A DNA stretch of 49,284 nt from Paracoccus sp. Z118 (GCF_019061185.1 NZ_JAHQZU010000017.1:1-49284), one strand, 5' to 3'; positions 36,337 through 45,657 are shown, numbered from the stretch's first letter. Notes: generated by a model from the sequence alone, not told the origin. Program-made: numbers and translations.

Positions 36337-37254
36337 ATGCAGATCTTTCTTCCCATAGCCGATATTTCGGTCAACGCTTTCGTCCTCATCGGCCTTGGGG
36401 GCATCGTCGGTCTGATGAGCGGGCTGTTCGGCGTGGGCGGGGGCTTTCTCATCACGCCGCTGCTGTTCTTCATCGGCATCCCGCCCCCGATCGCGGTCGC
36501 GACGGGCGCGAACCAGGTGGTGGCCTCGTCCGCCTCGGCGCTGTTCTCGCATTTCAAGCGCGGGACGGTGGACATGCGGATGGGCTGGGTGCTGCTGATC
36601 GGCGGCATCGCCGGGTCGTTCCTGGGGGTCAACCTGTTCAACGTGCTGCAACGGCTGGGGCAGGTCGATCTGGTCGTGCAGCTTTGCTACGTCGTGTTCC
36701 TGGGCTTCATCGGCCTGACCATGCTGCGCGAGAGCATCGCGGCGCTGCGCGCCCTGCGCAATCCGGCCCGCAAGCCGCGGCGGCGCCAGCGGACATGGAT
36801 CGAGGGGCTGCCGCTGCGGATGAAGTTCCGCAAGTCGGGCCTTTATATCAGCGTCATCCCGCCGCTGCTGGTGGGGTTGGCGGTGGGCGTGCTGGCGGCG
36901 ATCATGGGGGTCGGCGGCGGGTTCATCATGGTGCCCGCGATGATCTACCTGCTGGGGATGCCGACCAAGATCGTGATCGGCACCTCGCTGTTCCAGATCG
37001 CCGCCGTCAGCGCCTTCACCACGCTGATGCACGCCGTCAACTTCAACACCGTGGACATCATGCTGGCGGTGCTGCTGATCGTCGGTGGCGTGGTCGGGGC
37101 GCAGATCGGCGCGCAGATGGGCGCCAAGCTGCGGGCCGAGCAGCTTCGCATCCTGCTGGCGTTGCTGGTGCTGGGCGTCTGCATCCGGCTGGCGCTGGGG
37201 CTGGTGCTGCCGCCGGACGATCTCTATTCGCTTGCGCCGGTCTATGCGGCATGA
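36337..37254 (+). CDS. TSUP-family (TauE/SafE) membrane permease
   Basis: A 305-residue inner-membrane protein with eight to nine helices arranged as two repeats. Each has the family motif: [20 protein letters not shown] (about residues 24-43) and [20 protein letters not shown] (about 186-205), with GANQVVASS between. TSUP proteins export sulfite or sulfonates, or move other organosulfur anions. A basic cytosolic loop [12 protein letters not shown] separates the halves. Its stop overlaps the TIGR02186 gene start as ATGA, and that pair is conserved in Rhodobacterales, suggesting that they work together. Substrate unknown. Confidence 0.9.
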   Translation: MQIFLPIADISVNAFVLIGLGGIVGLMSGLFGVGGGFLITPLLFFIGIPPPIAVATGANQVVASSASALFSHFKRGTVDMRMGWVLLIGGIAGSFLGVNLFNVLQRLGQVDLVVQLCYVVFLGFIGLTMLRESIAALRALRNPARKPRRRQRTWIEGLPLRMKFRKSGLYISVIPPLLVGLAVGVLAAIMGVGGGFIMVPAMIYLLGMPTKIVIGTSLFQIAAVSAFTTLMHAVNFNTVDIMLAVLLIVGGVVGAQIGAQMGAKLRAEQLRILLALLVLGVCIRLALGLVLPPDDLYSLAPVYAA

Positions 37255-38090
37255 CGGCGCGGCTGCTCATCGCGCTGGCGCTGGCGGCGCTGCTGGGGGT
37301 CGCCGCCGTGTCTGCGCAGTCGCCCGCGGGTCCAGAGGCCGAGGGCCCAGAAGCCGAGAGCGTCGAGGCCGCACCGCCGCCCGAGCAGGTCGTCGCCGGC
37401 CTGTCGCAGGATGCGGTGGCGATCACCACCAACTTCACCGGCTCCGAAATCATCATCTACGGCGCGGTCAAGCGCACCGCGCCGCCCCCGTCGGGCGATC
37501 CGCTGGGGGTGATCGTCACCCTGCAAGGCCCCCCTCAGGCCGTGCGGGTGCGCGAGAAGGAGCGGCGCTTCGGCATCTGGGTGAACACCTCGTCCCTCGT
37601 CATCGCCGCCGCGCCCGATTTCTATGTCGTGGCGACCAACGCCCCGCTGGACCGGATGCTGCTGCCGACCGAGGACGTGGTGCACCGCATCACCATCCCG
37701 CTGGCGGTGCGGGCTTTCGCCGGGCCGGTCGAGGTCGCGGACACCACCGACTTCACCGAGGCGCTGCTGCGCATCCGCGAGGATCAGGGCCGCTACCGGC
37801 TGGACGAGGGCAGCGTCACCCTGCTGGACGAGACGCTGTTCCGCGCCGACATCGCCATGCCCGCGAATCTCAGCGAGGGGCAGTACAAGGCCAGCATCTT
37901 CTTTGTCCGCGAGGGGCGCGTGGTCAGCGCCTACAGCGCCCCGATCCTCGTGCAGAAGGTCGGGCTGGAACGCTGGCTCTACCGTCTCTCGCTGGAGCAG
38001 CCGTTCTGGTATGGCCTCATGTCGCTGGCCTTTGCGGTGGCGGCGGGCTGGGGCGCGTCGGCGGCGTTCCGGGCGATCCAGCGGAAGTGA
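37251..38090 (+). CDS. TIGR02186 family membrane-anchored protein
   Basis: A 279-residue protein with a signal peptide (ALALAALLGVAAVSA), a periplasmic beta-rich domain and one C-terminal transmembrane helix (FWYGLMSLAFAVAAGWGASAAF, about 250-271). Family landmarks are ITTNFTGSEIIIYGAVKR, then PDFYVVATNAPL, the acidic LLRIREDQGRY and the GLERWLYRLSLEQP juxtamembrane stretch. It is translated by coupling with the TSUP permease upstream, whose accessory subunit it may be. No biochemical function is known for the family. Confidence 0.88.
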   Translation: MTARLLIALALAALLGVAAVSAQSPAGPEAEGPEAESVEAAPPPEQVVAGLSQDAVAITTNFTGSEIIIYGAVKRTAPPPSGDPLGVIVTLQGPPQAVRVREKERRFGIWVNTSSLVIAAAPDFYVVATNAPLDRMLLPTEDVVHRITIPLAVRAFAGPVEVADTTDFTEALLRIREDQGRYRLDEGSVTLLDETLFRADIAMPANLSEGQYKASIFFVREGRVVSAYSAPILVQKVGLERWLYRLSLEQPFWYGLMSLAFAVAAGWGASAAFRAIQRK

Positions 38091-38157
38091 TCGCGGCGGG
38101 GGACCGACCTGCGGCTTCCCGCGTTGAGTCCTGAGATCGCAAGCAGGAGCCGCCGCC

Positions 38158-38688
38158 ATGACCCGACCGACCACCGCCATTCTGGGAGGCACCCTCTGGG
38201 CCGGTGCCGTCGCGCTGTCCGCGCTGATGGCGCATGGCCAGGGCGGGACCGAAACCCCCGGAACGCAGCTGCCGGAAGCGCCCGGTCAGCCCGCTGCGGC
38301 GCAGGCGCAGCAGGGCGCGGCGGTTGTCGATCCGGTCGTGGATCCGGCCGGCATCTCGGAGGCGACGGCGGCCTACACCGCGGCGATGGAGCAGATGCAC
38401 GGCGACATGATGATCGACTACACCGGCGATGCCGATGTCGATTTCGCGCGGGGCATGATCCCCCACCACGAGGGCGCCATCGCGATGGCGCGGGTCGAAC
38501 TGGACCACGGCACCGACCCCGAACTCCGCGCGCTGGCGCAGGAGATCATCGACGCGCAGGAGATGGAGATCGCCTTCCTGAACCAGTGGCTGCGCCGCAA
38601 CGTGCCCGAACATGACGGCGCCACGCCCGGCGCGGTCCTGTCGCCGACGCCGCCGCAGGCTGGCACCGCGCCGCCTGCCGCGAACTAG
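38158..38688 (+). CDS. DUF305 domain secreted protein
   Basis: A 176-residue exported protein. An N-terminal hydrophobic segment ([19 protein letters not shown]) is the signal or anchor. An Ala/Gln/Pro linker leads to a ferritin-like four-helix DUF305 domain (about residues 65-155) with its hallmark [20 protein letters not shown] and the second helix [16 protein letters not shown]. The paired histidines and methionines suggest metal binding; family members often sit in copper-resistance loci, but none is visible here. AGGAG lies 10 bases before the ATG. The low-complexity C-terminus ([15 protein letters not shown]) is probably disordered. Stands alone. Confidence 0.9.
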   Translation: MTRPTTAILGGTLWAGAVALSALMAHGQGGTETPGTQLPEAPGQPAAAQAQQGAAVVDPVVDPAGISEATAAYTAAMEQMHGDMMIDYTGDADVDFARGMIPHHEGAIAMARVELDHGTDPELRALAQEIIDAQEMEIAFLNQWLRRNVPEHDGATPGAVLSPTPPQAGTAPPAAN

Positions 38689-38812
38689 GCTGCGTTTGGC
38701 GGCGGGTGAACCGCTGCCCGCGCACCGGCCTCGCTCAGAGGCGCTGATGTGCAGGCCCGCGCCACCCGCTCGGCAACAGCCGCGCGGACAGGCGACCGGC
38801 CGCCCGGTAACC

Positions 38813-39985
38813 TCAGGCCAGCCGCCCGATCTGCTCGGCCGCGGCGTCCAGCCCGCCGGGGCCGAAAGGGATCGACAGCGCCGTCATGCCCGCCTGCATC
38901 ACCCCCAGCGCACCAAGGATCATGTGCGCGCTCGCATGGCCCATATGGGCGATCCGCAGCGCGTTTTCCGGCTCGGCCGCGCCGAGGCCGACGCCCAGCG
39001 TCAGCCCCGCATGGGCGGCGGTCCAGCCGCGCAGACGCTCGGCGCCGGGAATATGCACGGACGTGACCGAGCGCGCGCGCTGCGCCGGCTCCGCCACGTT
39101 CAGGCGGATGCCGGTGCCGCCCGCGCCCCACGCATCCACCGCTGCCCAGACGGCGCGGGCCAGCCCCTCGTGGCGCTTCCACGCGGCCTCCAGCCCTTCC
39201 TCTTCCAGCAGCATCGTCAGGGCCTCGGCCATGCCGTAGATATGCTGAACCGGCGGGGTGCCGCCCCAGTATTCATAGCCCTGCACAGCCTCGGCCCGCT
39301 GCTTCCAGTCCCAATAAGGCGACCTCGCGCCCTTGCCGGCGGCCGCCGCGCGGTCCGAGAACCAGACGAAGGCCAGACCCGGCGGGACCATCAGCCCCTT
39401 CTGGCTGGCCGAGACCAGCACATCGACCCCCCATTCGTCCATCATCAGCTTCTCGCAGCCGAGGCTGGCGATGGCGTCCACCGCGAACAGCGCCGGGTGG
39501 TCCCCGATCGCCGCCCGCAGCGCCGGGATGTCGGCGCGAACGCCGGTCGCCGTGTCCACCTGGCAGACCAGCACCGCGCGGATCTCGCCCGCCCTGTCCT
39601 GCGCCAGCCGGTCGGCCACGCGCTGCGGATCGGGCGCGTCGGCATTGCCGAAATCCATCATCTCGACCTCGACGCCGGCGGTCGTCGCCATCTGCGCCCA
39701 CCCCCGCGCAAAGCGGCCCGAGGCAAGCACCAGCGCCTTGTCGCCGGGCGCCAGCATGTTGGTGTTCGCCGCCTCCCACCCCGCATGGCCGTTGCCGATA
39801 TAGGGCGCCAGGTGATGGCTGGTGTGCGCCAGTCGCTTGAGATCGGCCATGACCTTGTAGTTCAGATCGATCAGCTCGCCCGCGTAGATGTCGGGCGAGG
39901 GGCGGTGCATCGCCCGCAGCACCCGGTCGGGAACCGGCGAGGGGCCGGGAATGGCAAGGACGGGGCGGCCGGCGGCGAAGCTCAT
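38813..39985 (-). CDS. class V aminotransferase (serine/alanine-glyoxylate type)
   Basis: A 390-residue fold-type I PLP enzyme of the alanine/serine-glyoxylate aminotransferase group. It opens with PVLAIPGPSPVPDRVLRAM (family start LxxPGPxxV). The PLP phosphate and ring contacts lie at LAPGDKALVLASGRFARGW and CQVDTATGV, with the Asp in LFAVDAIASLG. The Schiff-base lysine is in SASQKGLMVPPGLAF (Lys about 194). Serine-glyoxylate transaminase feeds the serine cycle; alanine-glyoxylate transaminase detoxifies glyoxylate. Sequence alone does not separate the two. Divergent from the ABC exporter at 40158. No visible pathway neighbours. Confidence 0.88.
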   Translation of the reverse strand: MSFAAGRPVLAIPGPSPVPDRVLRAMHRPSPDIYAGELIDLNYKVMADLKRLAHTSHHLAPYIGNGHAGWEAANTNMLAPGDKALVLASGRFARGWAQMATTAGVEVEMMDFGNADAPDPQRVADRLAQDRAGEIRAVLVCQVDTATGVRADIPALRAAIGDHPALFAVDAIASLGCEKLMMDEWGVDVLVSASQKGLMVPPGLAFVWFSDRAAAAGKGARSPYWDWKQRAEAVQGYEYWGGTPPVQHIYGMAEALTMLLEEEGLEAAWKRHEGLARAVWAAVDAWGAGGTGIRLNVAEPAQRARSVTSVHIPGAERLRGWTAAHAGLTLGVGLGAAEPENALRIAHMGHASAHMILGALGVMQAGMTALSIPFGPGGLDAAAEQIGRLA

Positions 39986-40157
39986 GGATTACCTCGGGAA
40001 TGGAACCGGGCCAGTGGTAGGGAGGCGCGTTCGTGCCGTCAACTGCCGTGGACGGACTCGCGACGGGCACCCCGCAGGGCGGATCAGGGGCCGTCCGCCC
40101 TTGCCGCCCCCTGCCCGCCCGCGCTATCCCCAAGACCGACCGAAGGAGAGGCCGGGA

Positions 40158-41897
40158 ATGACGCGACGCGCCGACCCGCCGCGGGGCCTGATCGGCCGGC
40201 TGTGGCGCGACTATCTGCGCCCCCATACCGGGCGCATGGGCGTCGCCATGGTGCTGATGGTGATCGAGGGATCGACCCTCGCCATCCTGTCATGGATGCT
40301 CAAGCCCCTGTTCGACCGCGTGTTCGTGGGCGGCGACGGCAGCGCGATCTGGTGGGTCGGCGGCGTCATCTTCAGCCTGTTCCTGATCCGCGCGACGACG
40401 CTTGTGATCACACGCTCGCTGCTGACCTCGGTGCAGCAGGGGGTGGCGGTGTCCATGCAGACGGACCTGCTGCGCCACATCCTCACGCTCGACGGCAGCT
40501 TCTACCAGACCAACCCGCCCGGCGCGCTGATCGAGCGCATCCAGGGCGACACCCTCGCCATTCAGGGGGTGTGGACCACCTTCATCAGCGGCGCGGGGCG
40601 CGACGCCGTGGCGCTGATCAGCCTGTTCGGCGTCGCCATCGCCATCGACCCGTGGTGGACGCTGGCCGCGCTGATCGGCGCGCCGCTGCTGATCCTGCCG
40701 ACCTTCCTCGTCCAGCGCTACATCCGCCGCCGCACGCGGCAGGTGCGGATGGAGGCCTCGCGCCGCGCGACCCGGCTCGACGAGGTGCTGCACGGCATCA
40801 CCGCCATCCGCCTGAACGGGATGGAAGCCTACCAGACCGCCCGCTTTTCCCGCATCGTCGAGGCCCTGCGCCAGCGCGAGACCAAGATGGCCGCGATGAA
40901 GGCGCTGATCCCGGCGCTGATCGACATCGTGACCGGCCTCGGCTTCATCGGCGTGCTGGCCCTGGGCGGCGCGCAGGTGATGAGCGGCGAGCGCAGCGTG
41001 GGCGACTTCATGTCGTTCTTCACCGCGCTGTCGCTGGCCTTCCAGCCGCTGCGGCGGCTGGGCGGGCTGGCCGGGGGCTGGCAGGCCGCGATGACCTCGC
41101 TGGAGCGGATCTACGAGATCGTCGACACCCGGCCCTCCATCGGCTCCGGCCCGCGCACCGATCCGCCCGCGGACACGACGATCCGCTTCGAGGACGTCTG
41201 GCTTTCCTACGGCGAGCAGCCGGTGCTGCACGGGCTGACCTTCACCGCCGAGGCGGGCAAGACCACCGCGCTGGTCGGCCCGTCCGGGGCGGGGAAGTCC
41301 ACCGTGTTCAACCTGCTGGCGCGGATGGTGGACCCGAACCGGGGCGAGGTGTCGTTGGGCGGCGTGCCGGTGGCCGAGTTCGACCTGGCCACCCTGCGCG
41401 ACCAGTTCTCGGTGGTGACGCAGGATTCGGCGCTGTTCGACGAGACGCTGCGCGAGAACATCGACCCCGGCGGCATGGCCGACGGGGACGGGCTGCGCCG
41501 GGCCGTGGTCGCGGCGCATGTGGCCGAGTTCACCGACGACCTGCCGCTGGCGCTGGACACGCCGGCGGGGCCGCGCGGCTCGGCGCTGTCGGGCGGGCAG
41601 CGCCAGCGGATCGGCATCGCCCGCGCGATCCTGCGCGACCGCCCCGTGCTGCTGCTGGACGAGGCGACCAGCGCGCTTGACGCCGCCTCGGAGCGGCTGG
41701 TGCAGGAGGCGCTGGAGGAGCTGTCGGCGGGCCGCACCACGCTCATCATCGCGCACCGGCTGTCCACCATCCGCGCCGCCGACCTGATCGTGGTGATGGA
41801 GGCCGGGCGGGTTGTGGAACAGGGCAGCCATGACCAGTTGATGGAGCTGGGCGGCGCCTATGCGGCGCTCGTCCGGCTGCAATTCGAGGGCAAGTGA
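40158..41897 (+). CDS. MsbA-like ABC exporter (fused permease and ATPase)
   Basis: A 579-residue homodimeric ABC exporter. Six transmembrane helices occupy about residues 20-310. The ATPase has Walker A GPSGAGKS (about 378-385), the Q loop VVTQDSALFDETL, signature LSGGQRQRIGIARAIL, Walker B VLLLDEATSALD with the catalytic Glu, and the switch His in IIAHRLSTI. MsbA-type proteins flip lipid A precursors or other amphiphiles; substrate here is not assignable. GGAGAGG lies 9 bases before the ATG. The stop overlaps the ygfZ start, giving a two-gene operon. Confidence 0.92.
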   Translation: MTRRADPPRGLIGRLWRDYLRPHTGRMGVAMVLMVIEGSTLAILSWMLKPLFDRVFVGGDGSAIWWVGGVIFSLFLIRATTLVITRSLLTSVQQGVAVSMQTDLLRHILTLDGSFYQTNPPGALIERIQGDTLAIQGVWTTFISGAGRDAVALISLFGVAIAIDPWWTLAALIGAPLLILPTFLVQRYIRRRTRQVRMEASRRATRLDEVLHGITAIRLNGMEAYQTARFSRIVEALRQRETKMAAMKALIPALIDIVTGLGFIGVLALGGAQVMSGERSVGDFMSFFTALSLAFQPLRRLGGLAGGWQAAMTSLERIYEIVDTRPSIGSGPRTDPPADTTIRFEDVWLSYGEQPVLHGLTFTAEAGKTTALVGPSGAGKSTVFNLLARMVDPNRGEVSLGGVPVAEFDLATLRDQFSVVTQDSALFDETLRENIDPGGMADGDGLRRAVVAAHVAEFTDDLPLALDTPAGPRGSALSGGQRQRIGIARAILRDRPVLLLDEATSALDAASERLVQEALEELSAGRTTLIIAHRLSTIRAADLIVVMEAGRVVEQGSHDQLMELGGAYAALVRLQFEGK

Positions 41898-42622
41898 TGC
41901 GAAACATGCTGCGCGTGACCGGCGAGCACCGGGTGGATTTCCTGCAGGGGCTGGTGACGAACGACGTGCGCCGCGCCCCGGTCTGGGCGGCGCTGCTGAC
42001 GGCGCAGGGGAAGTATCTGGCGGATTTCTTCGTGATCCCGCAGGGCGAGGCGCTGCTGATCGACGTGGACGAACGGCTGGCGGGCGACCTGCTGCGGCGG
42101 CTGTCGATGTACAAGCTGCGAGCGGCGGTGGCGGTTGAGGAGGCTGACCTGCGGGTGAGCCGCGGAACCGGCCCGCCCCCCGAGGGTGCGATCCCCGACC
42201 CGCGCCATCCGGCGATGGGCTGGCGGCTTTATGGCGAGGACGGCGCGGATGACGGCACCGACTGGGATGCGATCCGCGTCGAGCACACGATCCCCGAGAC
42301 GCTGGCCGAGCTGATCCCCAACGAGACGTTCATCCTGGAAGCCGGGTTCGAGCGGCTGCATGGCGTCGATTTCCGCAAGGGCTGCTATGTCGGGCAGGAA
42401 GTGACCGCGCGGATGAAGCACAAGACCGAACTGCGCAAGGGGCTGGTGACAGTGGCCGTCGAGGGCGCGGCCCCGGTCGGCACGCCGGTCCTGATGGCGG
42501 ACGGGCGCGAGGCCGGGACGCTGTTCACCCAGGCGGGCGGCCGGGGGATCGCCCATATGCGCTTCGACCGAATGGAGGGGCCGCTGACCGCAGGCGACGC
42601 GCGGATCAGCGCCATCGGGTGA
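41897..42622 (+). CDS. ygfZ: YgfZ/CAF17 folate-binding protein
   Basis: A 241-residue tetrahydrofolate-dependent protein of the GcvT fold that helps maturation of certain [4Fe-4S] enzymes. The N-terminal FLQGLVTNDVRRAP and the hallmark KGCYVGQEVTARMKHK (about residues 163-178, with the conserved cysteine) identify it. The C-terminal GREAGTLFTQAGGRGIAHMR is the usual small barrel. Its ATG overlaps the stop of the ABC exporter (TGATG arrangement), suggesting coupling. It is followed by the unexplained triple hairpin at 42652-42762, then dinB. Confidence 0.93.
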   Translation: MRNMLRVTGEHRVDFLQGLVTNDVRRAPVWAALLTAQGKYLADFFVIPQGEALLIDVDERLAGDLLRRLSMYKLRAAVAVEEADLRVSRGTGPPPEGAIPDPRHPAMGWRLYGEDGADDGTDWDAIRVEHTIPETLAELIPNETFILEAGFERLHGVDFRKGCYVGQEVTARMKHKTELRKGLVTVAVEGAAPVGTPVLMADGREAGTLFTQAGGRGIAHMRFDRMEGPLTAGDARISAIG

Positions 42623-42651
42623 TCTCGTGTCTCCTACGCGGTCGCGCGGAA

Positions 42652-42762
42652 GGAAACGCGGCTCAACCGCGTTTCCGTGCGGCCCGGTGACGAAAGCACC
42701 CCGGAGGGACGCGCCCGCCTGTGGGCGGGCGGGCGCGTCCCGGTCCGCTTTGGGCGGACCGG
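42652..42762. other. three tandem perfect hairpins, candidate structured RNA or DNA element
   Basis: Three perfect stems lie side by side: 10 bp (42652-42661 with 42667-42676, loop CTCAA), 14 bp (42706-42719 with 42728-42741, loop of 8) and 9 bp (42740-42748 with 42754-42762, loop TTTGG). The second and third share two bases (42740-42741). A weak 4-bp GGTG/CACC stem lies between the first two. No T run follows any of them, so they do not look like ordinary intrinsic terminators. They start 30 bases after the ygfZ stop and end 142 bases before the dinB ATG. No gene lies in 42623-42904. Confidence 0.65.
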
Positions 42763-42904
42763 GGGGATATCGCATGACTGCCAGGAAAGACCGTCGGCCA
42801 CCCGCACGTCGCCGCCTCGTCTGGACAGCCCGCCGGGAGCGGCCGAAGATCGCGCGAACAGCCCCTAGCGCGTGATCCCGCGCGCCCCCCCCGGCACCAC
42901 GCCT

Positions 42905-44005
42905 ATGACCGACCCCGATCCCGCCACCACCCGCCGCATCGTCCATATCGACATGGACGCCTTTTTCGCCAGCGTCGAGCAGCGCGACGACCCCAACCTG
43001 CGCGGCAGGCCCGTGGCGGTCGGCGGCGCGTCGATGCGGGGCGTCGTCGCCGCCGCCAGCTACGAGGCGCGGCCCTTCGGGGTGCGCTCGGCGATGCCCT
43101 CCGTGCGGGCGGCGCGGCTCTGCCCCGACCTCATCTTCGTCAAGCCGCGATTCGAGGTCTACAAGGCCGCCTCCGCCCAGATCCGCGAAATCTTCGCCCG
43201 CTTCACCCCGCTGATCGAACCGCTGTCGCTGGACGAGGCGTTTCTGGACCTGACCGACCATCTGGACGGCCGCACCGCCACCCGCATCGCGCAGGAGATC
43301 CGGGCGCTGATCCGGGCCGAGACGGGGCTGACCGCCTCGGCCGGGGTCAGCTACAACAAGTTCCTCGCCAAGCTCGCCTCGGACCAGCGCAAGCCCGACG
43401 GGCTGTTCGTCATCCCGCCCGAGGCCGGGCCGGACTTCGTGCTGACCCTGCCCATCGGCCGCTTCCACGGCATCGGCCCCGCCACCGCCGCGAAGATGGA
43501 GCGGCACGGCATCCGCACCGGCGCCGACCTGCACCGCCAGAGCCTCGATTTCCTGACCGCCACCTTCGGCAAGTCAGGCCGCTATTATTTCGACATCTCG
43601 CGCGGCATCGACCACCGCGAGGTGCGGCCCAACCGCGAGCGCAAGTCGATCGGATCGGAAACCACCTTCTTCACCGACATCCACGAAATCGCCGCCGCCG
43701 CCGAGGCGCTGGCGCCGCTCGCGGACAAGGTCTGGCGGCACGCGCAGGCGCGGGGGATCAGCGGGCGCACGGTGACGCTCAAGGCGAAATACGGCGACTT
43801 CCGCATCGTCACCCGCGCGAGGTCGCTGCCGCATCCGGTCGGCTCGCAGGATCAGCTGCTGGCGCAGGCGACGGCGCTGCTGCCGCAGGTGCTGCCTGAC
43901 CCCCGCAGCCCGCCGCAAGGGGTGCGGCTGCTGGGGATCACGCTGTCGGCGCTCTGCCCCGCAGGCGGCGCGGATGACGACACGCAACTGCCGCTGTTCG
44001 GCTGA
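42905..44005 (+). CDS. dinB: DNA polymerase IV (DinB)
   Basis: A 366-residue Y-family translesion polymerase. Catalytic acids are in HIDMDAFFASVEQ and LSLDEAFLD. The fingers motif VAAASYEARPFGVRSAMP, the thumb FLAKLASDQRKPDGLFVI, the HhH RFHGIGPATAAKM and the little finger (about residues 240-350) are all present. The C-terminus ends QLPLFG, a beta-clamp binding motif. The ATG at 42905 is preferred; a GTG at 42872 in the same frame would add 11 poorly conserved residues. I see no GTTC-N7-GTTC LexA box upstream, unlike imuA. Together with ImuB/DnaE2 it gives the cell two translesion routes in this window. Confidence 0.95.
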   Translation: MTDPDPATTRRIVHIDMDAFFASVEQRDDPNLRGRPVAVGGASMRGVVAAASYEARPFGVRSAMPSVRAARLCPDLIFVKPRFEVYKAASAQIREIFARFTPLIEPLSLDEAFLDLTDHLDGRTATRIAQEIRALIRAETGLTASAGVSYNKFLAKLASDQRKPDGLFVIPPEAGPDFVLTLPIGRFHGIGPATAAKMERHGIRTGADLHRQSLDFLTATFGKSGRYYFDISRGIDHREVRPNRERKSIGSETTFFTDIHEIAAAAEALAPLADKVWRHAQARGISGRTVTLKAKYGDFRIVTRARSLPHPVGSQDQLLAQATALLPQVLPDPRSPPQGVRLLGITLSALCPAGGADDDTQLPLFG

Positions 44006-44057
44006 CTTGCGCCCGCCGCGCGCCCGGCCCAAGTTGCGCGCGAAAGGGTGGGGCCAG

Positions 44058-44951
44058 ATGGATCGACGCGACCGCCTGCTGGCGTTGACGGTGGTGGTGC
44101 TGTGGGGGCTGAACTTCCCGGCGACCGTCTATGCGCTGGACCATTACCCGCCGCTTCTGGCCGCCGCTCTGCGGTTCGTGCTGCTGTCCATCCCGGCGAT
44201 GCTGTTCGTCCCGCTCCCGCAGGTCCGCCTGGTCTGGCTGGTCGGCGCCGCGCTCGGCGTGGGCGTGATGCAGTTCGGATTCCTGTATGCGGGGATGGCG
44301 GCGGGAATGCCGCCGGGGCTCGCCTCGCTGGTGCTCCAGGCGCAGGCGCCGTTCACGATGCTTCTGGCCGCAATGCTGCTGGGCGAGCGGCTGACGGCGC
44401 GGCGCGCGCTCGGCGTCGGCGTGGCGCTGGCGGGGCTGGCCATCATCGGCACCCACCGCGCGCAGAGCGCAAGCTGGCTGCCGGTCGCGATGCTGCTGAT
44501 GGCGGCGCTCGGCTGGGCGATCGGCAATATCTGCTCGCGGCTGGCGCGGCCGCCGAAGCCGCTGCACTTCACGATGTGGATGTCGCTGGTCCCGCCGATC
44601 CCCCTGTTCCTGCTGTCGCTGGCGATGGAGCGGCCGCTGATCCTGCCCGCGCTGTCCACGGCGCTGAGCCCCGAGGCGCTGATCGCCAATCTGGGGCTGA
44701 TCTACATCGTCGTGTTCTCGTCGATGGTCGGCTACGGGATCTGGAACACGCTGATCGCCCGTCACCCGGCCAGCGCCGTCGCGCCGTGGTCGCTGCTGGT
44801 GCCGGTCGTGGGCGTGCTGTCGTCCTGGGCCGCGTTCGGAGAGATGCCGACGATCGTCGAACTGCTCGCCGGGCTGCTGGTGGTCGGAGGGGTGCTGATC
44901 GCCACGCGAGCGCCGCGGCGCGTGCCCATGGTGCAGCCGGTCGCCGCCTGA
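44058..44951 (+). CDS. EamA/DMT-family permease
   Basis: A 297-residue inner-membrane protein of about ten helices in two five-helix EamA repeats (about 5-130 and 140-285). The family start is LLALTVVVLWGLNFPATV, with LQAQAPFTMLLAAMLLGERL closing repeat one and PWSLLVPVVGVLSSWAAFGE closing repeat two. DMT members export amino acids, metabolites or drugs; no substrate evidence here. The ATG at 44058 has AAAGGGTGG about 8 bases upstream; the longer frame from 43974 overlaps dinB and was not used. It begins 52 bases after dinB and may share its transcript. Confidence 0.9.
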   Translation: MDRRDRLLALTVVVLWGLNFPATVYALDHYPPLLAAALRFVLLSIPAMLFVPLPQVRLVWLVGAALGVGVMQFGFLYAGMAAGMPPGLASLVLQAQAPFTMLLAAMLLGERLTARRALGVGVALAGLAIIGTHRAQSASWLPVAMLLMAALGWAIGNICSRLARPPKPLHFTMWMSLVPPIPLFLLSLAMERPLILPALSTALSPEALIANLGLIYIVVFSSMVGYGIWNTLIARHPASAVAPWSLLVPVVGVLSSWAAFGEMPTIVELLAGLLVVGGVLIATRAPRRVPMVQPVAA

Positions 44952-45041
44952 ACGGCTCGGCTTGCGCCGGCCGGGCTGCCGCCCCGATCCCGGTTACGGA
45001 ATGACCTTGCAGAAAGGGTTGGAAAGCGGCGGCCGGCATCC

Positions 45042-45069
45042 TTGACCGGGCACCGCGCGGGCCTATATC
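45042..45069 (+). promoter_or_regulatory. sigma70-type promoter with long leader before the DUF6280-type gene
   Basis: TTGACC (45042-45047), 16 bases, TATATC (45064-45069). If used, transcription would start near 45076 and the DUF6280-type gene would carry a leader of about 260 bases. The rest of the leader has some short palindromes (CCTGCGCAGG) but no recognised riboswitch. Lies in the 385-base gap 44952-45336. Confidence 0.45.
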
Positions 45070-45336
45070 GGAATGCGTTATTCATGGCAACCAAAGCCGG
45101 GGTTCCGCGTTGTCAAGCTGCCCACGGGCCTTGATGATACAAAAGGATCTCTTCCACCGTTGGTTATTACCGCCTAATTCCTGCCCTGCGCAGGACGCAT
45201 GGCGGGGTTGCCGGCAGGGTGATAACGAATCAGGGCGGGACAGGGTATCCCCTTGCCAGCCACCTCATGGACGGTCGAACCCGGCTGATCGCTTTCCCGT
45301 CATGGGGTGCGGACAGTATGAACAGGATGTTTTCAG

Positions 45337-45657
45337 ATGCGCGATTTCGTGGACGGTTCCGCTTTCAATTTCGAACAAGGTCAGCGGGCCCGCAAGCTTT
45401 TTGCCGCCGTGGTGCTTGCCGCGCTGGATGATGCCATTTCCGACGACAAGAAATACGGCAACGGCGCCGAGCAGATCGCCCGCTGGGCCCGCTCGCGCGA
45501 CGGCCGCGAAGTGCTGAGCTGCGCCGGCATCGACCCCAACGAGCGGGTCGTGAAGGGGCTGGTGGAATTCGTCAGCAAGGGCGTGCGGACCTCGGTCGCG
45601 CTGTCGCGCGAGGAAAGCGAGCGCCGTCTGGCCGCCGAGGAAGCCGAAGCGGCCTGA
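45337..45657 (+). CDS. DUF6280-type conserved small protein
   Basis: A 106-residue soluble protein of a family that I recognise as conserved across Rhodobacterales and related groups: MRDFVDGSAFNFEQGQRARK, DDKKYGNGAEQIARWARSRD, VLSCAGIDPNERVVKGLV, then a charged C-terminus ending EEAEAA. No enzymatic motif or transmembrane segment is visible; helical throughout. Function unknown. Probably single gene, with a promoter candidate at 45042 and a clear intrinsic terminator 25 bases after the stop. High conservation and neighbouring smc suggest a housekeeping role, which is inference. Confidence 0.85.
   Translation: MRDFVDGSAFNFEQGQRARKLFAAVVLAALDDAISDDKKYGNGAEQIARWARSRDGREVLSCAGIDPNERVVKGLVEFVSKGVRTSVALSREESERRLAAEEAEAA

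Noticed and set aside
41894..41899. GTG one codon upstream of the ygfZ ATG as the start
   Set aside because: The ATG at 41897 overlaps the exporter stop in the normal coupled arrangement and has the family N-terminus.
42706..42762. Reading the second and third hairpins as the ygfZ terminator
   Set aside because: No T run follows either stem, and three adjacent perfect stems are more than a terminator needs; kept as an unexplained element instead.
45084..45134. A 16-codon ORF in the leader of the DUF6280-type gene, as an attenuation peptide
   Set aside because: No ribosome site, no amino-acid bias and no alternative terminator pair that I can see.
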